This document shows positions 1 through 7,332 of a stretch of DNA of 64,000 nt, one piece after another. Made by a program: the position numbers and the translations under genes. Origin of the DNA: Winogradskya humida (GTDB lineage: Bacteria; Actinomycetota; Actinomycetes; Mycobacteriales; Micromonosporaceae); NCBI RefSeq assembly GCF_016862215.1, contig NZ_BOMN01000115.1:62001-126000 (forward strand). The letters are read 5' to 3'. Position 1 is the first letter of the stretch. Every line of letters begins with the position of its first letter. Below the pieces are notes generated by a model that saw only the letters and a program-made list of their open reading frames with translations, was not told where the DNA came from and made no database searches.

Positions 1-1
1 C

Positions 2-409
2 ACCGGCCGCGGCGGCTACTCCAAGGCCGCCGACGGCTCGCAGCTGCACTTCTGGACCAACTCGGGCCCGCACGTCGTCCTCTCCAAGGAGAAGTCGCAC
101 TCCATGAGCTCGGCCAGCTACGGGCTGACCGACCCGAAGGACCCCAACTACTACGCCCCCGAGATCGTCAAGCTGTGCACCCGGATCAGCTACTCCGGTG
201 AGTTCCTGCACGCCGCCCCGTGGAACAAGTCCCTCGGCCGCGCCAACCTCTCCCACGGCTGCGTCAACCTCAGCGTCGCCGACGCCCAATGGGTCTACGA
301 CAACTTCATCCTCGGCGACGTCGTCGACGTCCGCCACACCCCGAAGTCCCTCGCCGTCTGGAACGGCCTCGGCGACTGGACCGTCTCGTACGACAAGTAC
401 GGCGCCTAG
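2..409 (+). CDS. L,D-transpeptidase (YkuD domain), C-terminal part, 5' end outside window
   Basis: The reading frame is open from base 2, so the start lies upstream of the window. The visible 135 residues contain the YkuD active-site signature SHGCVNLS, with the catalytic Cys in HGCVN followed by a W-x-Y-D-x-F segment. This is the hallmark of L,D-transpeptidases, which form 3-3 cross-links in peptidoglycan or attach proteins to it, outside the membrane. Actinomycete enzymes of this kind are usually 350-420 aa secreted proteins with Ig-like domains ahead of YkuD; that part cannot be seen. A strong hairpin follows the stop by about 70 bases. Confidence 0.9.
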   Translation, partial: TGRGGYSKAADGSQLHFWTNSGPHVVLSKEKSHSMSSASYGLTDPKDPNYYAPEIVKLCTRISYSGEFLHAAPWNKSLGRANLSHGCVNLSVADAQWVYDNFILGDVVDVRHTPKSLAVWNGLGDWTVSYDKYGA

Positions 410-788
410 GTGTGCTGTCCAGGGACGTTGGTCAACCTGGTGATCGGTGGTAGGCCGCCGGTGATGGTGGTAATGATGCAGGAAGGCCGGTAGGGCCTTC
501 CTGCGCCACCGTCGGGGATGTTGCACGATCCGTCAGATGCGCTCCAATCGCGGGGCACGAAGTTGCCTTGAAGCAGGCGATGCCGCAACCTTCTGCGGTG
601 TCATGTGTCAAGCGTGGACCAGTCACGTCCGGGCCGGCCTGCGGACGGTGCCGCAGTCCATGGTGGAACGCCGGGAAATTCTGTGGCCCTCGCCACCTGG
701 CCGCGAAGGGGCCGGGCTCAGCAGCACCTCGAGGCGTTCCCGCTCCAGACCTGTCGGGTCACCAGCCACGACACACCAAGGAGCAATC
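410..788. other. 379-bp intergenic stretch
   Basis: Apart from the hairpin at 478-504 I see no gene with credible coding character here. The right part must hold the promoter of the leader ORF/ECF operon that begins at 789, but I cannot assign -35/-10 boxes with confidence. Confidence 0.4.
478..504 (+). terminator. Hairpin with 11-bp perfect stem downstream of the L,D-transpeptidase
   Basis: The arms GCAGGAAGGCC and GGCCTTCCTGC are perfectly complementary around a 5-nt GGTAG loop. There is no T-run, as is common for high-GC actinomycete terminators. Its position 69 bases past the stop codon fits transcription termination. It could also be a remnant of a mobile-element end. Confidence 0.55.
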
Positions 789-890
789 ATGACCGCCGTA
801 ATGACCCATCAGACTGGCTCTAGGTTTCTTGGAAGAAAGCCGTCCGGTGACCCAACCGGATGGCACCCGGCGCGGGTAGTACAGGTGTGA
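789..890 (+). CDS. Putative 33-aa leader ORF coupled to the ECF sigma gene
   Basis: A strong AAGGAG ribosome-binding site (778-783) sits 5 bases before ATG 789, the best one in this neighbourhood. The 33-aa product begins MTAVMTHQTGS and has no recognisable domain. Its stop TGA (888-890) overlaps the GTG start (887) of the sigma gene in a GTGA arrangement, and the sigma gene has no ribosome-binding site of its own. The simplest reading is translational coupling through a leader peptide. The alternative is that the RBS belongs to an upstream-extended sigma product, but the frames differ. No homologue is known to me. Confidence 0.45.
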   Translation: MTAVMTHQTGSRFLGRKPSGDPTGWHPARVVQV

Positions 891-1360
891 GCATCGCAAC
901 GGGGCCGGGGTTCGCCGAGTGGGTGCGTCCCCATCTGGGTGCGATGGCCCGGCTCGCGGCAAGGCTCGCACCGGCGGCGGACCGCGACGACGTCGTGCAG
1001 GAAGCGCTGACCCGTGCCTGGCTCAAACGCGGCCAGTACGACCCGGCGCGCGGAGCCCCGTCAGCATGGCTGCTCGCGATCGCCGCCGACCAGGCCCGCA
1101 AGGCGGCACGACGGTCCCGCCCGCTGGTCGGCGTGCCCGATGGTGCGGGTGCGGCGGGCATCCCGGACGAACGCGTCGACCTGCAGCGCGCCCTGGACCG
1201 CCTCACCGACCGGCAACGGCTCGCCGTCGACTGTGTCTACTTCGCCGGGCTGACCACGGTGGAGACCGCGGCCGTCATGGGCTGTGCCGTGGGGACCGTG
1301 AAGTCGACGCTCGCCGACGCCCGCACCAAACTGCGTACCCTGCTGGAGGTGGCCGGATGA
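887..1360 (+). CDS. ECF-type RNA polymerase sigma factor
   Basis: The 157-aa protein has the two-part ECF layout. Region 2 includes the DDVVQEALTRAW segment followed by the -35..60 acidic/aromatic helix. Region 4 ends with an HTH (VETAAVMGCAVGTVKSTLADAR). It directs RNA polymerase to a small regulon, probably of envelope stress type. GTG 887 is chosen because it gives the GTGA overlap with the leader ORF and a normal N-terminus; an ATG at 860 in the same frame has no RBS. The stop overlaps the next gene's start (ATGA at 1357-1360), so sigma and membrane partner are co-translated. Confidence 0.88.
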   Translation: MSIATGPGFAEWVRPHLGAMARLAARLAPAADRDDVVQEALTRAWLKRGQYDPARGAPSAWLLAIAADQARKAARRSRPLVGVPDGAGAAGIPDERVDLQRALDRLTDRQRLAVDCVYFAGLTTVETAAVMGCAVGTVKSTLADARTKLRTLLEVAG

Positions 1361-2340
1361 ACGATCCGATCGACGACCTGCTGACGGATGCGGGCCGGCA
1401 GTGGCGGGCCGCCCAGCCGGACCCACCCGAACCCGACACCGCACGGTGGACGCAGCACAACCGGCGCTGGCTGCCGGTCCTGGCCGCGGCAGCGGCGACC
1501 CTGATCGCGGCCGGCTCCGTGGTGCTGCTGGTGAACCGCCCTGACAATGCCGGTCCGGTCGTGGCCGATGCTCTTGTGGTCCACGACGGCGACATCGTGG
1601 AAGCATCCGGCACCGTGCTCAGCCTCCCGGGCGAACCCGTCCGCTTCTGCGCACCGGCACCGGTGGCACTGGGCGGGGGTGGGGGTCCCGAGGCCGGTTG
1701 CCCGTTCTACGTGCCGGTCACCGGGGTCGACCTCGATGCGCTCACATATACGCCACTCGCCCGGAAAGCCAAGTTACCCGGCTCCGCGCATCTGGTCGGC
1801 GTGTGGCGCGCGGGCACCCTCACCGTCACCGAGCAGGGCCCGTCGACACCCGAGACACCCGCCGTGCCCATGACACCGGACGAACCGCCGTGCCCGGCGC
1901 CGGCGGGCGGGTGGAAAGCCGACCCGGGGGACCGGACGGAACTGTACAACTACGTCGACGAGCAGCACCCCGACCAGTTCCGCCCGCTCTGGGTCGCCCA
2001 TCCCGGCGGCGCGGAGGTCCTGGTCGTCGAGGTGGTTACGGGCAACGCCGCCCAGGCCCGGCGCGAGCTGGAGAAGCACTACACCGGCAACCTCTGCGTC
2101 GTCGCCACCCCCGGCCGTCCTAGCATCGCCGACCAGCGAAAACTGACCGAAACCGTCGGCGAGGCGGTCGGAGACCTGATGGAAGACCACACCAACGGCA
2201 TCTACGCCGCAGCGACAGGCGATACCGTACGCCCGGAGCTGGTCATCCTCACTCCCCAGCTCTACGCCAAGTTCGCGGACATCGGCTTCACGTCGCTCGT
2301 CCCGGAACCGTGGCTCCGCCCGATCAGGAAAAGCCCATAA
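1357..2340 (+). CDS. Single-pass membrane protein, candidate anti-sigma partner of the ECF factor
   Basis: This 327-aa protein has a short cytoplasmic N-terminus of about 40 residues, one transmembrane helix (roughly residues 42-62, WLPVLAAAAATLIAAGSVVLL) and a large extracytoplasmic region with two pairs of cysteines. There is no zinc-binding HxxxCxxC anti-sigma motif, so it is not a classical ZAS protein. Its start overlaps the sigma stop (ATGA), the usual position of an anti-sigma factor or sensor. Function is inferred from that position and topology only. Confidence 0.6.
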   Translation: MNDPIDDLLTDAGRQWRAAQPDPPEPDTARWTQHNRRWLPVLAAAAATLIAAGSVVLLVNRPDNAGPVVADALVVHDGDIVEASGTVLSLPGEPVRFCAPAPVALGGGGGPEAGCPFYVPVTGVDLDALTYTPLARKAKLPGSAHLVGVWRAGTLTVTEQGPSTPETPAVPMTPDEPPCPAPAGGWKADPGDRTELYNYVDEQHPDQFRPLWVAHPGGAEVLVVEVVTGNAAQARRELEKHYTGNLCVVATPGRPSIADQRKLTETVGEAVGDLMEDHTNGIYAAATGDTVRPELVILTPQLYAKFADIGFTSLVPEPWLRPIRKSP

Positions 2341-2357
2341 CCCATGGAGGCACTTCG

Positions 2358-2891
2358 GTGGGTACGCAAGTCATCGTGCTGAACGGCGGATCGAGTTCCG
2401 GGAAATCCGGCATCGTCCACTGTCTCAAGGCGATCCTGCCGCAGCCGTGGATCAACATGGGGGTGGATGATCTGGTTGACCGGCTTCCGCCCGCGCTCCT
2501 CGACTCCGGTTCGGGCATCTCCTTCGGCCAGGACGGTGAGGTCGTCCTCGGCGAGGCCTGGCGCGTGCTCGAGACCGCCTGGACGACGGGCGTCGCCGCG
2601 ATGGCCCGGGCCGGCGCGCGGGTGATCATCGACGACGTCTTTCTCAGCGGCCAGACCTCCCAGGAGCGGCTGCGTGGTCACCTTGAAGGCCTGGAGGTGC
2701 TGTGGGTGGGCGTGCACTGTGCACCGGAGGTGGCCGAGGCCCGCGAGCTGGCCCGGGGTGACCGGGTGCCCGGAATGGCGGCCCTGCAGGCCGGGTCCGT
2801 ACACAAAGGGGTGGTGTATGACGTCGAGGTCGACACCACCCACGCCGAGTCAGTCGATTGTGCCCGCATCATCGCCCGGCAGGTGAGCTGA
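2358..2891 (+). CDS. cpt: Chloramphenicol 3-O-phosphotransferase-like protein
   Basis: The 177-aa protein resembles the Streptomyces venezuelae chloramphenicol phosphotransferase throughout. It has a P-loop GGSSSGKS at residues 10-17, Asp37 at the position of the catalytic base (GVDD), the IIDDVFL strand, LWVGV, and the C-terminal YDVEVDTTH segment. The family transfers phosphate from ATP to the C3 hydroxyl of chloramphenicol; many homologues are of unknown substrate. GTG 2358 is preferred because GGAGG (2346-2350) lies 7 bases upstream; an ATG at 2310 overlaps the previous gene. It is isolated here, with no biosynthetic genes nearby. Its 3' end overlaps the convergent hydrolase by 42 bp. Confidence 0.87.
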   Translation: MGTQVIVLNGGSSSGKSGIVHCLKAILPQPWINMGVDDLVDRLPPALLDSGSGISFGQDGEVVLGEAWRVLETAWTTGVAAMARAGARVIIDDVFLSGQTSQERLRGHLEGLEVLWVGVHCAPEVAEARELARGDRVPGMAALQAGSVHKGVVYDVEVDTTHAESVDCARIIARQVS

Positions 2892-3647
2892 GGCGATCGC
2901 GGCGGCGAAGCCGTCGAGGTTGTCGAGCATCAGGGCGTGACCTGAATCCGGGACGACGCGGACGTCGGCCCCGGCGGCGCGCAGCGGGTCGAGGTCCTCG
3001 GCGGAGAGTTCGCCGCTGATGTAGATGCGGGGGCCGGGGAAGGCGTAGAACTGCTCGCGGAACGTCTCGGGCCGGTCGGCGATCAGCGAGACGGAGGTGC
3101 GGTGGAGTCCGCGGGCGGACCACCGGGGCAGCGTGCGGCTGAACTGGATGGAATCGGTGTCGGTGGCCGTGCGGAGCTCGGCGATCATGCGTTCGTGCTC
3201 GGTCGCGGCGAAGGTGTCCTCGTCGAACGCGGCGACCTCGGCGGAGAACGAGCCGATGCCGGGGTCGAGGTTGGGTTCGGCCACGATGAGCTCGCCGACC
3301 AGGTCGGGGCGTTGGGCCGCGGCGCTGATGACCACGGACCCACCCAGTGAGTGGCCGACCAGCGTGACGTCCTTCAGGCCGAGCTCGTCCAGCACGGCGA
3401 TCACCGTGCCGGCGTGCTCGTCGATGGTGTGCCCGAACGTGTCGTCGTGGTCGCTCCAGCCGCTGCCGATCAGGTCGATCAGGATGTGCCGCCCGGTGCC
3501 CGCGAGCAGCGGGTGCCCGGCGACCTGGCCGAAGCCGACGCCGGTGGACGAGCCGAGGCCACCGACGTAGACGCGCACCGGGTCGCCGGCGCCGAGGTCG
3601 AGGACGGCGACCGATGCGCCGGCGGGTGTCGCGGTCAGGTAGATCAT
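2850..3647 (-). CDS. Alpha/beta-hydrolase
   Basis: The 265-aa protein has the alpha/beta-hydrolase fold. The nucleophile elbow GHSLGGS is near residue 100, an oxyanion-type GGLGSS segment is near residue 30, and the late His is in PDSGHAL. Substrate is unknown. It starts 8 bases after the stop of the CoA-binding protein gene and is probably the last gene of the metX operon. Confidence 0.8.
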   Translation of the reverse strand: MIYLTATPAGASVAVLDLGAGDPVRVYVGGLGSSTGVGFGQVAGHPLLAGTGRHILIDLIGSGWSDHDDTFGHTIDEHAGTVIAVLDELGLKDVTLVGHSLGGSVVISAAAQRPDLVGELIVAEPNLDPGIGSFSAEVAAFDEDTFAATEHERMIAELRTATDTDSIQFSRTLPRWSARGLHRTSVSLIADRPETFREQFYAFPGPRIYISGELSAEDLDPLRAAGADVRVVPDSGHALMLDNLDGFAAAIASAHLPGDDAGTID

Positions 3648-3655
3648 GATTTCTA

Positions 3656-4138
3656 CTATTGCAGGCCGGTGCGGACCGACGTGATGCGCTGGGTGTTGAA
3701 GCCGAGCCAGTGCATGCGGCCCGCGTACCGTGCGTGTTCGATCTTGATGCAGCGGTCCATGACCACCGTGAGCCCGCCCTGCTCGGCGATCCTCGCGCCG
3801 TCGGCGTTGACCACACCGAACTGGGTCCAGAGCGAAGTGGCTCCGATCGCGACCGCCTCCTCGGCGATCGGGGGCAGCGCGCCCGGTGCCCGGAAGACGT
3901 TGACCACGTCGACCCGCTCCGGCACGTCGCGAAGGCTCGGAAAGCTGGTCTCGCCGAGGATCTCGGGCTCGCGTGGGTTCACGGGGATCACCCGGTAGCC
4001 GTGGCGTTTCAGGTAGAAGCCGACGAAGTAGCTCGCCCGCAACGGGTTGTTGGACAGCCCGACGATCGCGACGGTCTTCGCCGTGTGCAGGATGCGCTGG
4101 ATGTCCGACGGGTTCTGGTAGTGCGCGACGTCGGTCAT
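3656..4138 (-). CDS. CoA-binding domain protein (YccU/DUF161-like)
   Basis: The 160-aa Rossmann-type protein has VAIVGLSNNPLRASYFVGFYL at the N-terminus, then VIPVNP, VVNVFRAP and a C-terminal CIKIEHARY. This matches the stand-alone CoA-binding domain family (PF13380) related to succinyl-CoA ligase alpha. The family often sits beside O-acetylhomoserine sulfhydrylase genes. ATG 4138 overlaps the metY stop (ATGA), so it is translated with metY. Its biochemical role is not known. Confidence 0.85.
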   Translation of the reverse strand: MTDVAHYQNPSDIQRILHTAKTVAIVGLSNNPLRASYFVGFYLKRHGYRVIPVNPREPEILGETSFPSLRDVPERVDVVNVFRAPGALPPIAEEAVAIGATSLWTQFGVVNADGARIAEQGGLTVVMDRCIKIEHARYAGRMHWLGFNTQRITSVRTGLQ

Positions 4139-5439
4139 CCGGTCACTCCCTTGAACGCCTGCTCCAGGTCCCAGATGAGATCCTGGACGGACTCGATGCC
4201 GACCGACAGCCGTACGGTGCCGGGCCCGACCCCCGCGGCCCGCAGCTCCTCGTCGCTGAGCTGGCGGTGGGTGGTGCTCGCCGGATGGATGATCAGGCTC
4301 TTCGCGTCGCCGACGTTCGCGAGGTGCGACCAGAGTGTGACGCCGCGGATGAGGTCCTGCCCGCCGTCTCGGCCGCCTGCGCACTCGAAGGAGAACACCG
4401 CACCCGCTCCACCCGGCAGGTATTTCTCGACCAGCGGCCGGTAGGGGCTGGACGGCAGGCCGGGATAACTCACCCGGGACGCCAGCGGGTGCGACTCGAG
4501 GAACGCCGCGACCCGCAGGGCGTTCGCGACGTGGCGGTCCATCCGCAGCGACAGCGTCTCCAGGCCCTGCAGGAACAGGAACGCGTTCAGCGGGGCCAGG
4601 GTGCCGCCGAGGTCGCGCAGGGTCTCGGCCCGCAACTTCATCAGATAGCCGTACGCCCCGAAAGTCTCGTGGAACTGCAGGCCGTGGTACGCGGGGGAGG
4701 GGTCGGCGATCACCGGGAAGCGACCGTTGGACCAGTTGAACGTGCCGGCCTCGACCACGACTCCGCCGATGCTGGTGCCGTGCCCGCCGATGAACTTCGT
4801 CGCCGAGTGGACGACGATGTCGGCGCCCCACTCGATCGGCCGGCACAGGTACGGCGTGGCGAACGTGTTGTCCACGATCAGCGGCACGTCGTGCTCGTGC
4901 GCGATGCCCGCCACGGTCTCGATGTCCAGCACGTTCCCGGCAGGGTTGCCGATCGTCTCCGCGAAGAAGGCTTTTGTCCCCGGCCGCACCGCCGCGCGCC
5001 AGGCGTCCGGGTCGTCGGGATCGACCCAGGTCAGGTCCACGCTCATCTTGCGCAGCAGGTGTTTGAACTGGTTGACCGTGCCGCCGTAGAGCGCGGACGA
5101 GGCGACCATGTGATCACCGGGCTCGAGCAGCGTGAACAGCGCGGCGGCCTGCGCGGCGATGCCGCTGGCGAACGCCACCGCGCCGGAGCCGCCCTCGAGG
5201 TTCGCGACCCGCTCCTCGAAGACGGCCACCGTCGGGTTCATGATGCGCGAGTACGTGTTGCCGTACTCCTGGAGGTTGAAGTAGGCCGCAGCCGACTCCG
5301 GGTCCTCGAACACGTAGCTGGTGGTCTGGAAGATCGGCACCGCCCGGGCGCCGGTGTTCGGCTCGGGGCGCTGGCCGGCGTGCAGCTGCCGGGTCTCGAA
5401 CCCGAAATCGTGCGATTCCTCGGTGCGTGGTGTGCTCAT
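4135..5439 (-). CDS. metY: O-acetylhomoserine sulfhydrylase (aminocarboxypropyltransferase)
   Basis: This 434-aa PLP enzyme of the Cys/Met metabolism family makes homocysteine from O-acetylhomoserine and sulfide. Visible signatures are FETRQLHAGQ at the N-terminus, RIMNPTVAVFEERVANLEGG, and the PLP-lysine motif VHSATKFIGGHG (Lys about 215). Length is normal for MetY. It overlaps metX by 4 nt (ATGA at 5436-5439) and the next gene by 4 nt, so the three are one translation-coupled operon for direct sulfhydrylation. Confidence 0.95.
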   Translation of the reverse strand: MSTPRTEESHDFGFETRQLHAGQRPEPNTGARAVPIFQTTSYVFEDPESAAAYFNLQEYGNTYSRIMNPTVAVFEERVANLEGGSGAVAFASGIAAQAAALFTLLEPGDHMVASSALYGGTVNQFKHLLRKMSVDLTWVDPDDPDAWRAAVRPGTKAFFAETIGNPAGNVLDIETVAGIAHEHDVPLIVDNTFATPYLCRPIEWGADIVVHSATKFIGGHGTSIGGVVVEAGTFNWSNGRFPVIADPSPAYHGLQFHETFGAYGYLMKLRAETLRDLGGTLAPLNAFLFLQGLETLSLRMDRHVANALRVAAFLESHPLASRVSYPGLPSSPYRPLVEKYLPGGAGAVFSFECAGGRDGGQDLIRGVTLWSHLANVGDAKSLIIHPASTTHRQLSDEELRAAGVGPGTVRLSVGIESVQDLIWDLEQAFKGVTG

Positions 5440-6641
5440 GCTCGGCTCTCGTCAAGGAACGTCCGGACCAGCGGGGTCTGCCGGCCCTCCTCCAGCAGGA
5501 AACAGTCGTGTCCGTACGGCGCGTCGATCACGTGGTAGTCGACCGGTTTACCGAGGTCACGCAGTGCCGTCTCGATCTCCTCCGAGGCGGATGGCGGGTA
5601 CAGCCAGTCGGAGCTGAAGGCGATCAGCAGCGTCCGTGCGCGGACGCCCGCCAGCGCCCGGGTCAGGGAGCCGCCGCCGTGCTCGCGGGCCAGGTCGAAG
5701 TAGGTCAGCGCCCGGGACAGCCGCAGATAGGTGTTGGCGTCGAAGCGCCGCACGAACGATGCCGCCTGGTGGTCGAGGTAGCTCTCGATCTCGAATTCCG
5801 GCTCGTCGAGCGTGTACCGGAGGTCGCCGGCGGACTGGAGCCGCCGCCCGAACCGGTCGGTGAGCGCCGGCGCCGACAGGTAGGTGATGTGGCCGACCAT
5901 CCGGGCCACGCCCATGCCGGCGTCCGGTGCGCTGCCCGTGCCGTAGTAGTCGCCACCCTGCCAGGCGGGGTCCCGCATGATCGCTTCCCGGGCGATGGCG
6001 TTCCACGCGATGCCCTGCGGGTGCAGGGCGTGGGTGGAGGCGATCACCACGATCGTGTCCACCTGATCGGGGTACAGCACGGCCCACTGCAGTGCCTGCA
6101 TCCCGCCCAGCGAGCCACCGGCCACGGCGGCGAGCCGCTCGATGCCGAGCTCGTCGAGGAAGGCCCGCTCGCACCGCACCATGTCGGCCACGGTGACGAC
6201 CGGGAAGTCCGATCCGTAGGGCCTGCCGGTGCCGGGGTCGGCCGAGGACGGGCCGGTCGTGCCCCGGCAGCCCCCGAGCAGGTTGGTGGAGACGACGAAG
6301 AAGCGGTCGGTGTCGAACGCCTTGCCGGGCCCGATCATGCCGTCCCACCAGCCGAGGGTCCTGCCGCCGGCGCCGTCGCGGCGCTCCGCGGCGAACCCGT
6401 CGCGGGTGCCGGTGTCCGGAGTGCTCGCCGAGTGGCCGGCCGCGTGGGCGTCGCCGCTGAGCGCGTGGCAGACCAGGATGACGTTGTCGCGGGTGGGGGA
6501 CAGCGTCCCGTAGGTCTCGTAGGCCACCCGGACCGAGCGCAGCTCGCGTCCGCAGTCGAGTCGCAGCGGCGCCGGGAGATCGAGGAACCGGGTCTCGACA
6601 CCGCCGATCGAACCGGCCGGAACGGTCGAAGACGACGCCAT
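5436..6641 (-). CDS. metX: Homoserine O-acetyltransferase
   Basis: The 401-aa protein is an alpha/beta-hydrolase-fold acyltransferase that makes O-acetyl-L-homoserine from acetyl-CoA and homoserine, feeding MetY. It shows the MetX landmarks NVILVCHALSGDAHA, GWWDGMIGPGKAFDT, NLLGGCRGTTGPSS, the nucleophile elbow GGSLGGMQAL (Ser about 177), and the late DAPYGHD acid/His region. ATG 6641 is chosen as the first start giving the usual length; no strong RBS precedes it. It is the first gene of the operon and is divergent from the OsmC gene, with 111 bp between starts. Confidence 0.95.
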   Translation of the reverse strand: MASSSTVPAGSIGGVETRFLDLPAPLRLDCGRELRSVRVAYETYGTLSPTRDNVILVCHALSGDAHAAGHSASTPDTGTRDGFAAERRDGAGGRTLGWWDGMIGPGKAFDTDRFFVVSTNLLGGCRGTTGPSSADPGTGRPYGSDFPVVTVADMVRCERAFLDELGIERLAAVAGGSLGGMQALQWAVLYPDQVDTIVVIASTHALHPQGIAWNAIAREAIMRDPAWQGGDYYGTGSAPDAGMGVARMVGHITYLSAPALTDRFGRRLQSAGDLRYTLDEPEFEIESYLDHQAASFVRRFDANTYLRLSRALTYFDLAREHGGGSLTRALAGVRARTLLIAFSSDWLYPPSASEEIETALRDLGKPVDYHVIDAPYGHDCFLLEEGRQTPLVRTFLDESRA

Positions 6642-6688
6642 GCGGGTGATGATAGCTATGCGGCGTCTGCGCAGGCCAGTATATTTGC

Positions 6689-6725
6689 CTTGATCACCCA
6701 TGGGGATAGTAGGAACTTGATCACC
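6689..6725. promoter_or_regulatory. Direct repeat CTTGATCACC in the metX/OsmC divergent promoter region
   Basis: CTTGATCACC occurs at 6689-6698 and again at 6716-6725, a 27-bp period. Between them lies CCCATGGGGATAGTAGG. Two identical 10-mers in a 111-bp divergent promoter suggest binding sites for a regulator of the sulfur genes. The protein is unknown. The leader is too short and lacks the features of a SAM riboswitch. Confidence 0.4.
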
Positions 6726-6752
6726 ACGCGGCATCAAAGGGAGAAAACGGAT

Positions 6753-7301
6753 ATGACGACGGTGGACAACGGAGTCAACGTGCAGGCCCTGCTCGACGCG
6801 CGGGAGGTGCTGAAGGGCGCGCCCGAGGCGGCCCGGTTCACCTGGCGGGCGTCGTCGAAGTGGGCGGAGGGTGTCCGCAGCACCGTGACCGTCGAGAAGT
6901 TCTTCGGTCTCGGCCAGGAGCAGTCCCACAAGAGCGAGTCGGTGTTCTCCGCCGATCACCCGGAAGTGTTCGCCGCGCCGGACAACGGCATCACCCCCAT
7001 CGAGTTCCTGCTCGTCGGCCTGGCCGGCTGCCTGACCGCAGGGGTGGCGTCCGTCGCGCAGAACCGGGGCATCCAGCTGCGCTCGGTCGAGTCCACGGTC
7101 GAGGGCAACCACGACATCCGGGGCATCCTCGGCGCCGACAGCGACGTCCGCAACGGCTTCAACGACATCAAGGTGACGTTCACCATCGACGCCGACGCCT
7201 CCAAGGAGGAGATCGAGGCCCTGGTCGCGCAGTCGCAGAAGCGCTCGGCGGTCTACGACGCGCTCACCAATCCGACGAACGTCACCGTCGAGGTCGCCTG
7301 A
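6753..7301 (+). CDS. OsmC family protein
   Basis: The 182-aa protein carries the OsmC core: a redox Cys in the buried helix (PIEFLLVGLAGCLTAGVA), with the first conserved position in the preceding strand and the SPVYD-like end as RSAVYDALTNP. OsmC/Ohr proteins reduce organic hydroperoxides with thiol partners. Only one clear catalytic Cys (in LAGC) is visible; the partner Cys is not obvious, so the peroxidase role is not certain. AAGGGAG (6737-6743) precedes ATG 6753. It is divergent from metX, consistent with a sulfur or thiol role. Confidence 0.85.
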   Translation: MTTVDNGVNVQALLDAREVLKGAPEAARFTWRASSKWAEGVRSTVTVEKFFGLGQEQSHKSESVFSADHPEVFAAPDNGITPIEFLLVGLAGCLTAGVASVAQNRGIQLRSVESTVEGNHDIRGILGADSDVRNGFNDIKVTFTIDADASKEEIEALVAQSQKRSAVYDALTNPTNVTVEVA

Positions 7302-7332
7302 GGCGGGCCGAGCCATCGAACGCGTCACCACG

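Noticed and set aside
2358-2891. Part of an antibiotic biosynthetic cluster
   Set aside because: No PKS, NRPS or other biosynthetic genes lie nearby; only the resistance-type enzyme is present.
6642-6752. SAM riboswitch in front of metX
   Set aside because: Only 111 bp separate the divergent starts, with no recognisable SAM-riboswitch core helices. A pair of direct repeats explains the region better.
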